A model generated the notes under the pieces. The model worked only from the letters and a program-made list of their open reading frames with translations. It did not search any database and was not told where the DNA came from. The translations under genes were made by a program, and so were the position numbers. Below, in pieces: positions 7,205-15,664 of a stretch of DNA of 64,000 bases (the first letter of the stretch is position 1; each line of letters opens with the position of its first letter). The DNA is from Bifidobacterium dentium JCM 1195 = DSM 20436 (GTDB lineage Bacteria > Actinomycetota > Actinomycetes > Actinomycetales > Bifidobacteriaceae), in contig NZ_AP012326.1 of the NCBI RefSeq assembly GCF_001042595.1, positions 372,001 through 436,000 of the forward strand, given 5' to 3'.

Positions 7205-8497
7205 CTATGCGCGGGTCGGATCCTTCTGCAGGAGCAGGAAGGCGAGCGCCACGACCAGCAGTACCGCGATGGAGAGCACGCCGAGCGAGGCGTTGCCGGT
7301 AACCGACGTGGTGGTGGCCACCAGGAAGGTGCCGATGATCGAAGCCGTCTTGCCGAAGATATCGTAGAAGCCGTAGTATTCGTTGGCGTGCTGTTTGGGG
7401 ATGATTTTGCCGTAATACGAGCGGGAGAGCGCCTGGATGCCGCCTTGGAACATGCCGACGAGAATCGCGAGAATCCAGAATTCCACGGCGGAACGCAGAA
7501 GGAACGACGCAAAGAACACGATGCACATGTAGGCGACCACGGCCGCGGTGATCATGGTTTTCGCGCCGAATCGATTGGCCAGCTTGCCGTAGATGATGGC
7601 GCTCGGGAACGCCACGAACTGCGTGACGAGCAGTGCGACGACCAGCTGGGTGGAGTCGATGCCGAGCTGTGTGCCGTACGAGGTGCTCATGGAGATGACC
7701 GTGTTGACGGCGTCGATGTAGAAGAAGAATGCGATCATGAACATCCACAACGGCTTGTTCTTGCGGATCGCGCGGAACGTGGAGGCCAATTCGGAGAAGG
7801 TGTGGCGGATCGCCTCGCCGGTCTGGTCGGCGGTGGCGCGGTAGTGCACCTGCCTGTAGCTGGTGAGCAGTGGAATGGTGAACGTCACCCACCAGGCGGC
7901 GGTGATCACGAACGAAGCGCGCGTGCAGGCCACAGTGGTCCATCCGAACAGGCCCGGCCCACCGAAAATGAGCGCGATGCATACGATGAACGGCACGGTG
8001 GAGCCGATATAGCCCCATGCGTAGCCATGCGAGGAAACGCGGTCCATGCGCTCGTTGGTGGTGGTGTCGACCAGCATGGAGTCATAGAAGGTGAGCGAAC
8101 CGTTGAGTCCGATGGTAGCCAGCACACACACAATAAGGAACGCAAGCCAGCCGAGCGGCAACGCCATCGCACAGCACATGACCACGCCGGTGAGGAAGAA
8201 ACCGGTAAAGAACTTGATCTTCATGCCCTGCACGTCGGCGATGGAACCGAGCAACGGCATGAGCACGGCGATGACCAGCGATGCGATGGTCTGCGCATAG
8301 CCCCACGTCGACACGATGTTCGTTTCGCCTGCGGCCTTGAGCAGCGAATTCGCATAAATCGGCACCACGGCTGTGGAAAGCAGTACGAATGCGGAATTGC
8401 CGACGTCGTAGACGATCCATTTCTTCTCGCGGGTGGTCATCTTCGCATTCGCCTCCGGCGATTTCGAAGTGGTATCGGCAGTGGTGCTGTACGTCAT
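7205..8497 (-). CDS. MFS transporter, UMF1/Atg22-like family
   Basis: A 430-residue protein with about 12 hydrophobic spans. The opening KKWIVYDVGNSAFVLLSTAVVPIYAN is characteristic of the UMF1/Atg22 branch of the major facilitator superfamily, as is DSMLVDTTTNERMDRVSSHGYAWGYIGS. A central loop near residues 215-240 (SYRQVHYRATADQTGEAI) separates the two six-helix halves. In fungi Atg22 exports vacuolar amino acids; bacterial substrates are mostly unknown, so none is assigned. GAAAAGAG lies upstream of the start. Confidence 0.85.
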   Translation of the reverse strand: MTYSTTADTTSKSPEANAKMTTREKKWIVYDVGNSAFVLLSTAVVPIYANSLLKAAGETNIVSTWGYAQTIASLVIAVLMPLLGSIADVQGMKIKFFTGFFLTGVVMCCAMALPLGWLAFLIVCVLATIGLNGSLTFYDSMLVDTTTNERMDRVSSHGYAWGYIGSTVPFIVCIALIFGGPGLFGWTTVACTRASFVITAAWWVTFTIPLLTSYRQVHYRATADQTGEAIRHTFSELASTFRAIRKNKPLWMFMIAFFFYIDAVNTVISMSTSYGTQLGIDSTQLVVALLVTQFVAFPSAIIYGKLANRFGAKTMITAAVVAYMCIVFFASFLLRSAVEFWILAILVGMFQGGIQALSRSYYGKIIPKQHANEYYGFYDIFGKTASIIGTFLVATTTSVTGNASLGVLSIAVLLVVALAFLLLQKDPTRA

Positions 8498-8804
8498 GCG
8501 CTGACTCTTTTCGGGTGAATGTCAGTTCCATTGTGGCTTATTCGTCTGTCTTATTCATCTTAGGGCTGACGCACGGGGCTGTCGCTTGCATGAGATGAAC
8601 AGCGGGTGAACGTACTCATCGACTACGGGGGTATCGGGCGTGAGGATTGTCTTCGAACGGACCGTTTCGTCGGATAGGATGGGTAACAGGACCTGCTCAC
8701 GCCGATGGCCGATAGGCCCGGTGAATGCAGGCGGAGAATCGATGCAGGTTACGGTTATGCGACGATGATTGCCCTGTGACCGCCGGATTGCAAGGAGCCT
8801 GAAC
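8498..8804. other. Intergenic stretch between divergent MFS and TPR-like genes
   Basis: About 307 bases separating two divergent starts, so promoters for both must lie here, but no convincing -35/-10 pair could be picked out. The palindromic GAACGGACCGTTTC at 8656-8669 is a possible operator half-site pair. No coding potential supported by an SD was seen. Confidence 0.4.
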
Positions 8805-10751
8805 ATGGGCGCGGATGTTCCGAACGTTTTGGATGCGAATGCGGATATGCTGCAGTTGCTGGTGAACCAGCCGCTGCCGGACGCCGTCGACATGATCATA
8901 TGGCGCGGCTCCACGAATGCCGAGCAAGCCGGTCCGTTCGAACGGTTCGCGGCCCGTCTGCTCATTGAGGCGGGCGCGGCGCGGATTCGCGATATCGCAG
9001 CCGGATCCGATCTTGAGGCCATTCGGCTGAGCACCACGAAACGATTCTGGCTCCGCTTCGACGCCGGAGAGCTGAGCCAGGAGCAATGCGACCTGCTGCA
9101 TGCGGTTGAATCGGCCCTCAATCGCATCGACTATGCCGATGACGAGGCTCATGCCACAGTGCAGGACGGCATGTCCGCGGACAGTATCGATGAGCGCTTC
9201 TATCTGCGCAAATCGCAGGAGTTTATGAGCGATGTATCGCACAAGATCGGCATCATCGATGGGCTGCAAGCTGGTGAAAACCGGTTCCGTACCATGCGTG
9301 GCGTCGAAGGCGTGCGTGGCGGTGACTGGGACATCAGCACTCGCTTCGCCAACGTGTGCGAAAGTCTCTCGTTGCCGTTCCGCATGAGCTACCGTTTTGA
9401 CGAAGACGCCCGTGCCGGCGTGATGGTGGTGCATTTCAGCGTTCCGAAGCCTGCGATCATGCCGGTTGAACGCCAGCATGCGGACGGTTTCGCTTCAGCC
9501 TATGCCGTGCGATTGGGTGGTCTGCTGGCGTGGGCCGCATTTTCGTCGGGAGTGCGCATTACGCAGGTCGATCTGACCGGCTGCCTTGGCAATACGGATG
9601 GCACGCCCGTGATTTCCATGGGATTCGACCGCGTGCCGTTCATGATGGGCGCGCTTCCCGCCATGAAGAACGGCCAATGCGACGAAATGTCGCTGGACGT
9701 CGATCCTCTGGCCCTGCTCAACCTGCTCAAGCCGGTGCGTTACCGTGGCCAGTTCGACGCGAATCGAGGATTTACGCAGATTGAACCGTTGACCATGCCG
9801 GCTGTGTTCCTGCAGAAGCGCGTACCGGAATGGCAGGATCAGCGTGAACTTCCGGAATCGTTGCGCGGGTTCCTGCGCGCCGACCGTGCCTGCGAGCTGG
9901 ACGTCATGCACGACGAGTCGCCGATTTCCACCGACGATGTGATCGCGATCGTCGAGGAGAACGAGGATTCCCCGATGGTCGCGGAGCTGCAGCTTGAAGT
10001 CGCACTGACCCAACTGGGCGAGGCCGGCGAAGCGAAGATTGGCGCGAACGGCGAGATTCCGCTATATTGCAGCCGTTCGGCTGGCCGCCTTATGGTGTCG
10101 TTGCTGGAAGGCGATGAACACACGCGTTACTGGAAACTGCCGGACGCTGCGGTGGACGTGCACCAGAACCTCGGCATGCTCGCCAAAGACAACGGCGGCA
10201 AGGAGCGTGCCGAAAGCGAGGGACTCACATGCATCAAACTCGGCCCGACCTGCATGAGGTTCCGCGAGGAACTCGCGCAGGTGTACGCCAAGAACGACGA
10301 ATACGGCAAGGCCGCGGATGTGCTCATCGAAGCGCTCAAACTGGCCGTGCTGCCTGTGGACTGCGAAGTGCTCTACTACCGGCTCGGATACGCACTGTGG
10401 CAGATCGGCCGTCTGCAGGAGGCGCTTGCCTGCTATACGATGATGGTCAACGGCGGCACCCCGTTCCGTAACGCAGCCCGCGACGAGGCATATGAGCTGA
10501 GCCAACAGATGGGACTGGCTTCTGCGGAGATGTCGTACGACGATGCCTGCTCCGCGATGCGCGCCGGCGGCATACCGGTGGCGCCGAGCGAGAAGGTTCT
10601 GGACGTGCTGGCCCGTGCGGCCATCGAGCTGACCGATGCGGGATTCCCGCTGTTCGCCCAGGATGCCGTCTGGGTATTGGGGTCGCGTGTCGGAGGCGAT
10701 GTGATGGGTTCCGTTTCGGCCAGTTTGCGTATGGGCGTGATGGAATCATAG
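8805..10751 (+). CDS. Large TPR-like protein of unknown function
   Basis: The start was set at the ATG preceded by CAAGGAGCCTGAAC, giving 648 residues. No signal peptide or membrane span is visible. Residues about 1-340 contain blocks that match no family I can name. Residues about 455-570 look like tetratricopeptide helices (FREELAQVYAKNDEYGKAADVLIEALKLA, then LYYRLGYALWQIGRLQEALACYTMMV). TPRs usually mediate protein contacts. The gene stands alone between divergent MFS and rpmB; its function is unknown. Confidence 0.75.
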   Translation: MGADVPNVLDANADMLQLLVNQPLPDAVDMIIWRGSTNAEQAGPFERFAARLLIEAGAARIRDIAAGSDLEAIRLSTTKRFWLRFDAGELSQEQCDLLHAVESALNRIDYADDEAHATVQDGMSADSIDERFYLRKSQEFMSDVSHKIGIIDGLQAGENRFRTMRGVEGVRGGDWDISTRFANVCESLSLPFRMSYRFDEDARAGVMVVHFSVPKPAIMPVERQHADGFASAYAVRLGGLLAWAAFSSGVRITQVDLTGCLGNTDGTPVISMGFDRVPFMMGALPAMKNGQCDEMSLDVDPLALLNLLKPVRYRGQFDANRGFTQIEPLTMPAVFLQKRVPEWQDQRELPESLRGFLRADRACELDVMHDESPISTDDVIAIVEENEDSPMVAELQLEVALTQLGEAGEAKIGANGEIPLYCSRSAGRLMVSLLEGDEHTRYWKLPDAAVDVHQNLGMLAKDNGGKERAESEGLTCIKLGPTCMRFREELAQVYAKNDEYGKAADVLIEALKLAVLPVDCEVLYYRLGYALWQIGRLQEALACYTMMVNGGTPFRNAARDEAYELSQQMGLASAEMSYDDACSAMRAGGIPVAPSEKVLDVLARAAIELTDAGFPLFAQDAVWVLGSRVGGDVMGSVSASLRMGVMES

Positions 10752-10845
10752 GGCGTGTGGCAGGAGCGTGCCGCCGGGTCGTATCGGGCAGTTGTGCCAT
10801 CGGTCCATGTTGCCGGCTCATGTTGCCGATCCATGTCGGTAGGGT

Positions 10846-10874
10846 TTGCGATTGGTCGGGGCTGGTTGTATAGT
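10846..10874 (+). promoter_or_regulatory. rpmB promoter (TTGCGA-17-TATAGT)
   Basis: TTGCGA (10846-10851) and TATAGT (10869-10874) are separated by 17 bases, and the implied start is about 80 bases upstream of rpmB. Confidence 0.7.
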
Positions 10875-10961
10875 TGAGAAGTTGTGTGTTCTGCCACGCA
10901 TTCAGTTGCGGGCGTCGAACGCGCAGACTTGCAAGTCAATAGTAATTATAGGGAGTCCATT

Positions 10962-11156
10962 ATGGCAGCTCGTTGCGCAGTGTGCGGCAAGGGACCGCAG
11001 ACCGGTTACACCGTTTCGCACTCACATATTCGCAATAAGCGCACCTTCCGCCCGAACCTGCAGCCGGTTCGCACCACCATCGACGGCGAGAACGTTCGCG
11101 TTCGCGTTTGCGTCAAGTGCTTGAAGGCTGGCAAGGTTCAGCGTGCTGAAGCGTGA
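10962..11156 (+). CDS. rpmB: 50S ribosomal protein L28
   Basis: A 64-residue protein starting [21 protein letters not shown], with SD-like AGGGAG eight bases upstream. The two pairs of cysteines (CAVC and CVKC near the ends) make this the zinc-binding C+ form of L28, and [13 protein letters not shown] is typical of the family. Large-subunit protein. Own promoter and strong terminator indicate a single-gene transcript. Confidence 0.97.
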   Translation: MAARCAVCGKGPQTGYTVSHSHIRNKRTFRPNLQPVRTTIDGENVRVRVCVKCLKAGKVQRAEA

Positions 11157-11175
11157 ATCGCGAAATAACAGCTTG

Positions 11176-11212
11176 AAACCCCGGTAGGTCCAAGGCCACC
11201 GGGGTTTTGCTT
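11176..11212 (+). terminator. rpmB terminator
   Basis: Ten-bp stem AAACCCCGGT / ACCGGGGTTT with a 12-nt loop followed by T-rich sequence, 20 bases after the rpmB stop. Confidence 0.85.
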
Positions 11213-11280
11213 TATCTGTTCGCCCTTGCGGGTCATATTGATGCGGGGCGAATATGGGGTATGTGACACAATGAAGTGTT

Positions 11281-13926
11281 ATGAACGCCACACTGGAAAC
11301 CCCGATTACCTCGATCGAAACGAATCGCCGCCGCGTCGGCGCGTTGAAGTCATTGGGCGTGGTGTCAATCGGTGATGCGCTGACCTACTATCCGTTCCGT
11401 GTGACCGAACCGGTGCCGTTGCGAGCCCTGCGCGAAGCGAAAATCGGGGAGAAGATGGCATTCGCGGCGCATGTGCGGGAAGTACGCGTGTTCCCGATGG
11501 CCCGCCGGGGATTCCGCCTGATCGCCACCGTGGACGATGCACGATTCGCGCAATCCCGCCGCGTCGCCGGATCGCTTGCCTCATTGGTGTTCTTCTCGTA
11601 TCGCAAATCATATGTCGACTGGGTGCAACGCAGGTTGCATGACGGTGCACTGCTGGTAATCGCGGGGGAGCCGAGCGTCTACAACGATCGTCTGCAGTTC
11701 ACCCATCCCGACATGCTCACCGTCAATCCGACGGATATGCAATCAGATAGGCACCATGATATGCAATCGCCGGCGGAATCCGGGGAATGGAACGATGGGC
11801 CCGGCGACGGGCCCGCGTGCGATCCGCTGCAATCCAATCTCCCGCAATCCAATCTCACATTCGACGCGGAAACGGTACAGGAAGCATTGACCCGCGTCTG
11901 CCGGCCGAGACCGGTATACCATGCGAATTCGCGCATCTCCAGCGAGCACATCCACGAGTCGATCCTGAAATACATGGATGCGCTGCGCGGTGACGAATAC
12001 CTGGCCGCGCAACGGGTTGCAACTGTAGAATCCGGACGAGCCGGGGAATTCGACCGGCCGAACATCGACCGCGCCGCGCAGACCGAGGCGCTCGCTGCAG
12101 CCGTTCCCGACATCGTTCCGGAACATCTGCGCGCCGCCGAAGGCCTGATGCATCGTGCGGAAGCGTTCATGGCGATTCATGATCCGACGAATACCAAGGA
12201 TTGTGATGCCGCATTGCATACGTTGCGCTACGAGGAGGCGCTGATTTGCCAGACCGCGCTCGTCAAGTCGCGCGACGCCTCGCGCAAGGCGGCCGCTTCG
12301 GCCTGCTCCGAAACCGCATTGCTGGATGATTTCATCGCATCCCTGCCGTTCGACCTGACCGCCGGGCAGCGACAGGTCATCGCCGACATCTCCGCCGACA
12401 TGGCGTGCGATTATCCGATGCAACGACTGCTCCAAGGCGAAGTGGGCTCCGGCAAGACGGTGGTCGCCGTCGCCGCGATGATGCAGGCCGTCGGATCGGG
12501 ACTGCAGGCGGTGCTCGTCGCGCCGACGCAGGTGCTGGCCGAACAACATTACGAGAGCATCTCCAAGATGGTTCAGCGTATGGGAGGCGCCGTACGCACT
12601 GCGGAATATGGGGAATCCCACGAACAATCTACTCACAATCAGGGTGTGGATGGCGGTGCACAAGTCGGCGGAAGGTCGGCTGGTGGGGAACTGGCTGGTA
12701 CGGGGCCGACAGGTGGCGGACTGGCTGCCGGGGAATCGGGCATCGGGAATCTGCCGGGCGGGGACATTCCGGTGCTGCTGCTCACCGGTGGCATGAAACT
12801 GTCGGCGCGTCGGCGCGTGCTCGCCGTGGCGGCAAGTGGCACGCCGTGCATCGTCGTAGCCACGCACGCCGCATTCTCCAAGACCTTCCAAGCGCCGAAC
12901 CTTGCACTGGCAGTGATTGACGAACAGCACCGTTTCGGCGTAGAACAGCGCGAATCGCTGAATGCCAAGGCCGACAAGGCACCGCACCTGCTGGTCATGA
13001 CGGCCACGCCGATTCCCCGCACCGCCGCCATGACCTGGTTCGGTGACCTTGACATCTCGTGGCTCACCGAACTGCCGGGCGGACGCAAACCGATTCGCAC
13101 CTTCGTGGTGCCCGAAGCGGATGCGCATACCATGGCCAGCATGTTTGCGTTGATTCGAAGCCGCCTCGACGCAGGGGAGCGCGCCTATGTGGTATGCCCG
13201 CGCATCGATGCCGATTCCACCGAAGTCGACACCTCACCTGATGAGGATCCGGGGCGCTCGTTCGATGAACTGTATGAGCTGGGCGAGGACGACGAACAGC
13301 GTGCACAGCGTCCGCCATTGCATTCCGTGGCCGAGATCAAGGAACGTCTGGCGGGATTGCCGCAGTTCGCCGGCATTCGCTTTGCCACATTGACCGGCAG
13401 GGATGATGATGAGACCAAAATGCGGGTCATGGCCGATTTCGCGGCCGGTACCACGCCGATTCTGGTGGCGACCACTGTGATCGAGGTCGGCGTGGATGTG
13501 GCGCAGGCCAGTTGCATGGTGATCTTTGATGCGGACCGATACGGATTGTCCCAGTTGCATCAGCTGCGCGGGCGCGTCGGGCGAGGTGGCACCAATTCGT
13601 GGGCGTTCCTGATCTCACGTGCCGAGGCTGGCAGTGACGCTGCGCAACGTCTCGAAGTGATTCGCGGATCGCTTGACGGCGCGGAAATCGCCCAGGCTGA
13701 CTTGGAATTCCGCGGGGCCGGCGATGTGCTGGGCGATGCCCAATCGGGCGGACGGTCGAGTCTGAAGCTGTTGCGCGTGGTCAAGGATGTGAAAATCATC
13801 GAACACGCCCGTACCGCCGCAGAAGAGTTGGTGGCCGCCGACCCCGACCTGCTTGGAGAGGTACAGCTCGCCGGTGCCGTGCTCGACTTCACCCGTGGCA
13901 ACGAAACCTTCCTTACCAGCAATTAG
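11281..13926 (+). CDS. recG: ATP-dependent DNA helicase RecG, with lineage-specific insertions
   Basis: RecG remodels stalled forks and branched DNA. At 881 residues it is some 150 longer than typical RecG. An N-terminal wedge/OB region is followed by helicase motifs: GEVGSGKT (about 386-393), DEQH (about 547-550), TATPIPRT and the C-terminal HQLRGRVGRG. Extra length comes from a low-complexity block near residues 155-200, a Gly/Ala-rich block at about 443-495 between motif Ia and the next strand, and an acidic insert near 640-685. The core motifs are intact. rsmD follows 10 bases later, likely co-transcribed. Confidence 0.95.
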   Translation: MNATLETPITSIETNRRRVGALKSLGVVSIGDALTYYPFRVTEPVPLRALREAKIGEKMAFAAHVREVRVFPMARRGFRLIATVDDARFAQSRRVAGSLASLVFFSYRKSYVDWVQRRLHDGALLVIAGEPSVYNDRLQFTHPDMLTVNPTDMQSDRHHDMQSPAESGEWNDGPGDGPACDPLQSNLPQSNLTFDAETVQEALTRVCRPRPVYHANSRISSEHIHESILKYMDALRGDEYLAAQRVATVESGRAGEFDRPNIDRAAQTEALAAAVPDIVPEHLRAAEGLMHRAEAFMAIHDPTNTKDCDAALHTLRYEEALICQTALVKSRDASRKAAASACSETALLDDFIASLPFDLTAGQRQVIADISADMACDYPMQRLLQGEVGSGKTVVAVAAMMQAVGSGLQAVLVAPTQVLAEQHYESISKMVQRMGGAVRTAEYGESHEQSTHNQGVDGGAQVGGRSAGGELAGTGPTGGGLAAGESGIGNLPGGDIPVLLLTGGMKLSARRRVLAVAASGTPCIVVATHAAFSKTFQAPNLALAVIDEQHRFGVEQRESLNAKADKAPHLLVMTATPIPRTAAMTWFGDLDISWLTELPGGRKPIRTFVVPEADAHTMASMFALIRSRLDAGERAYVVCPRIDADSTEVDTSPDEDPGRSFDELYELGEDDEQRAQRPPLHSVAEIKERLAGLPQFAGIRFATLTGRDDDETKMRVMADFAAGTTPILVATTVIEVGVDVAQASCMVIFDADRYGLSQLHQLRGRVGRGGTNSWAFLISRAEAGSDAAQRLEVIRGSLDGAEIAQADLEFRGAGDVLGDAQSGGRSSLKLLRVVKDVKIIEHARTAAEELVAADPDLLGEVQLAGAVLDFTRGNETFLTSN

Positions 13927-13936
13927 GCTTGTGTCC

Positions 13937-14524
13937 ATGCGCGTTATTTCAGGACGATTCAAGGGTGTGGCGCTGACCACGCCGAAAGCCGGTACCAGGC
14001 CGACCACCGACAGGACCAAAGAAGCGATATTCTCGCATCTGGATTCGTGGGGAGTGCTGGACGATGCGCGCGTACTCGACCTGTTCGCCGGAACGGGAGC
14101 TTTGGGCATCGAGGCGTTGAGTCGTGGCGCGCGAGAACTCGTAGCGGTGGAATCCTCCGCACCGGCGGCAACGTTGATCGCGCATACGCTGACTGCATTG
14201 AAGCGCAACCGTTCATGGGAATCGGGCATGAGCGCGCGCGTGATCAAGGCGCGTGCCGAAAAATATGCGGCAGGGGCCGCCGTCGCATCGTTCGACGTGA
14301 TTTTCATCGATCCGCCGTATATCTTCGAAACCGAGGCCTGCAATCAGTTGCTGTCTGACCTAGCGGGCGGCGACATGACATCCTCCGATACCATCATCGT
14401 GCTGGAACGGCCCACACGATCCGATGACCCGACTCCGCCGGACGGTTGGGTGATCGCCGACCGCCGTGACTATGGTGAAACCGCCGTGTACTACATCGAG
14501 CCCGCCAGCGTCGGTAATCTCTGA
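13937..14524 (+). CDS. rsmD: 16S rRNA (guanine966-N2)-methyltransferase
   Basis: A SAM-dependent methyltransferase of 195 residues starting MRVISGRFKG, the conserved RsmD opening. Motif I is DLFAGTGALGIEAL (about 48-61), and the catalytic DPPY is at residues 125-128 in FIDPPYIFE. A GTG two codons upstream is an alternative start. The last residues (ASVGNL, stop) are encoded by a half-copy of the intergenic palindromic repeat that follows, so the native C-terminus may have been replaced or extended. Confidence 0.94.
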   Translation: MRVISGRFKGVALTTPKAGTRPTTDRTKEAIFSHLDSWGVLDDARVLDLFAGTGALGIEALSRGARELVAVESSAPAATLIAHTLTALKRNRSWESGMSARVIKARAEKYAAGAAVASFDVIFIDPPYIFETEACNQLLSDLAGGDMTSSDTIIVLERPTRSDDPTPPDGWVIADRRDYGETAVYYIEPASVGNL

Positions 14525-14628
14525 CGTCCTCAATCCACCGACGCTGGCGGGCGTGCCAGCGTCGGTAGTTTGGGTATATCCTCAATCCACCGACGGTGAG
14601 GGGTGTGTCAGCGTCGGCAGATTGAGGG
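14500..14628. repeat. Palindromic repeat cluster A (two elements plus a half element)
   Basis: Elements at 14528-14574 and 14580-14628 each contain CAATCCACCGACG on the left and CGTCGGTAG or CGTCGGCAGATTG on the right, 52 bp apart. A half element at 14502-14519 forms the end of rsmD. A 15-bp perfect inverted repeat (14500-14514 with 14538-14552) competes with the internal hairpin of the first element. The second element encodes the last 15 residues of trmD on the minus strand. The cluster lies between convergent genes, where a terminator would be expected. Confidence 0.9.
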
Positions 14629-15541
14629 ATTCGCGCTTGCGTGGGTGAGGACCGGAAACCTCCCACCCCAAGGACATCAGTGTTTTGCGGTCAGCCTTGT
14701 CGAGCTGGGTGCAATCGAGAGCCTCGATCAGGTCCGGGCGCAGTTCGTCGGTCTTGGACAACGCCTCATCACGACGGAACCGATCCACCTTGCCATGATC
14801 GCCGGAAAGCAGCACATCCGGCACCTTGAGCCCACGCCATTCGGCTGGTTTCGTGTACTGGCGGTGCTCCAACAACGCATTGCCACCGGTGTAGGATTCC
14901 TCTACGATCGATGCCGGATTACCCATGAACCCCGGCATCAGGCGCGTAATGGCTTCCAACATGACGGAAACCGCCACCTCACCGCCATTCAGCACATAAT
15001 CGCCGATTGAATATTCGCGTACGTCAACGCCTTGCGCACGGTAATACTGCGGAATGCGAGCATCATAGCCTTCGTAACGACCGCAACCGAACAGCAGATG
15101 ATCGGCGTGGCTCAGCTCGGTCGCATCCTGCTGCGTGAACAGGGGAGCGGACGGATTCGGAAAGATCAGCACCGGGCGAGGCGAATCAGCGGCGGTACCA
15201 TCCGGAACTTCGGCAGTCGTATCATCCGTGGAAATCGATGCCTCACCGTCGCAAGTGCCGCAAGCATGTTCGGCAGCGCAATCGACGGCATCCGCGGCAA
15301 TCGTGGCCGGTGCGAGTCCCAGCAAATCATCAAGGCACTCGCTCCACACCTCCGGTTTCATGACCATGCCGGCGCCGCCGCCGACCGGGGTGTCATCCAC
15401 GGAATGATGCACGTCGTGCGTCCAATCGCGCAGATTGTGCGCCTGAACGGTGACCAGGCCCTTCGCCTGCGCCTTGCCGAGAAGACTGAGGTTCAGCACT
15501 TCGAAATACTCCGGGAACACGGACACGATATCGATCTTCAT
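14582..15541 (-). CDS. trmD: tRNA (guanine37-N1)-methyltransferase
   Basis: A SPOUT-class methyltransferase of 319 residues (usual 230-260), starting MKIDIVSVFPEYF. The knot motifs LLFGCGRYEGYDARI (about 149-163) and EYSIGDYVLNGGE (about 176-188) are intact. Two additions explain the length: a 50-residue insert at about 72-122 with three cysteines (C88, C94, C97) and many acidic residues, and a C-terminal tail from about 305 (SLNLPTLTHPSPSVD) encoded by a palindromic repeat element. The upstream in-frame ATG at 15634 was rejected because the family begins at MKID. Confidence 0.95.
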   Translation of the reverse strand: MKIDIVSVFPEYFEVLNLSLLGKAQAKGLVTVQAHNLRDWTHDVHHSVDDTPVGGGAGMVMKPEVWSECLDDLLGLAPATIAADAVDCAAEHACGTCDGEASISTDDTTAEVPDGTAADSPRPVLIFPNPSAPLFTQQDATELSHADHLLFGCGRYEGYDARIPQYYRAQGVDVREYSIGDYVLNGGEVAVSVMLEAITRLMPGFMGNPASIVEESYTGGNALLEHRQYTKPAEWRGLKVPDVLLSGDHGKVDRFRRDEALSKTDELRPDLIEALDCTQLDKADRKTLMSLGWEVSGPHPRKRESLNLPTLTHPSPSVD

Positions 15542-15664
15542 ACTGCTCCACAATAGTGGGATGCCTGCCAAGAGGATTGCCAAAAGGGTCATCGAAGCGG
15601 GAAGATCCCGAAGCGTGAACGTCGCCGCGAGCATCGGAGCATGGATGCCGGGGCAATCCGATGT

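Noticed and set aside
14582..14628. Frameshift or misassembly in the trmD 3' end
   Set aside because: The unusual C-terminus is fully explained by an intact palindromic element read in frame; no shift is needed.
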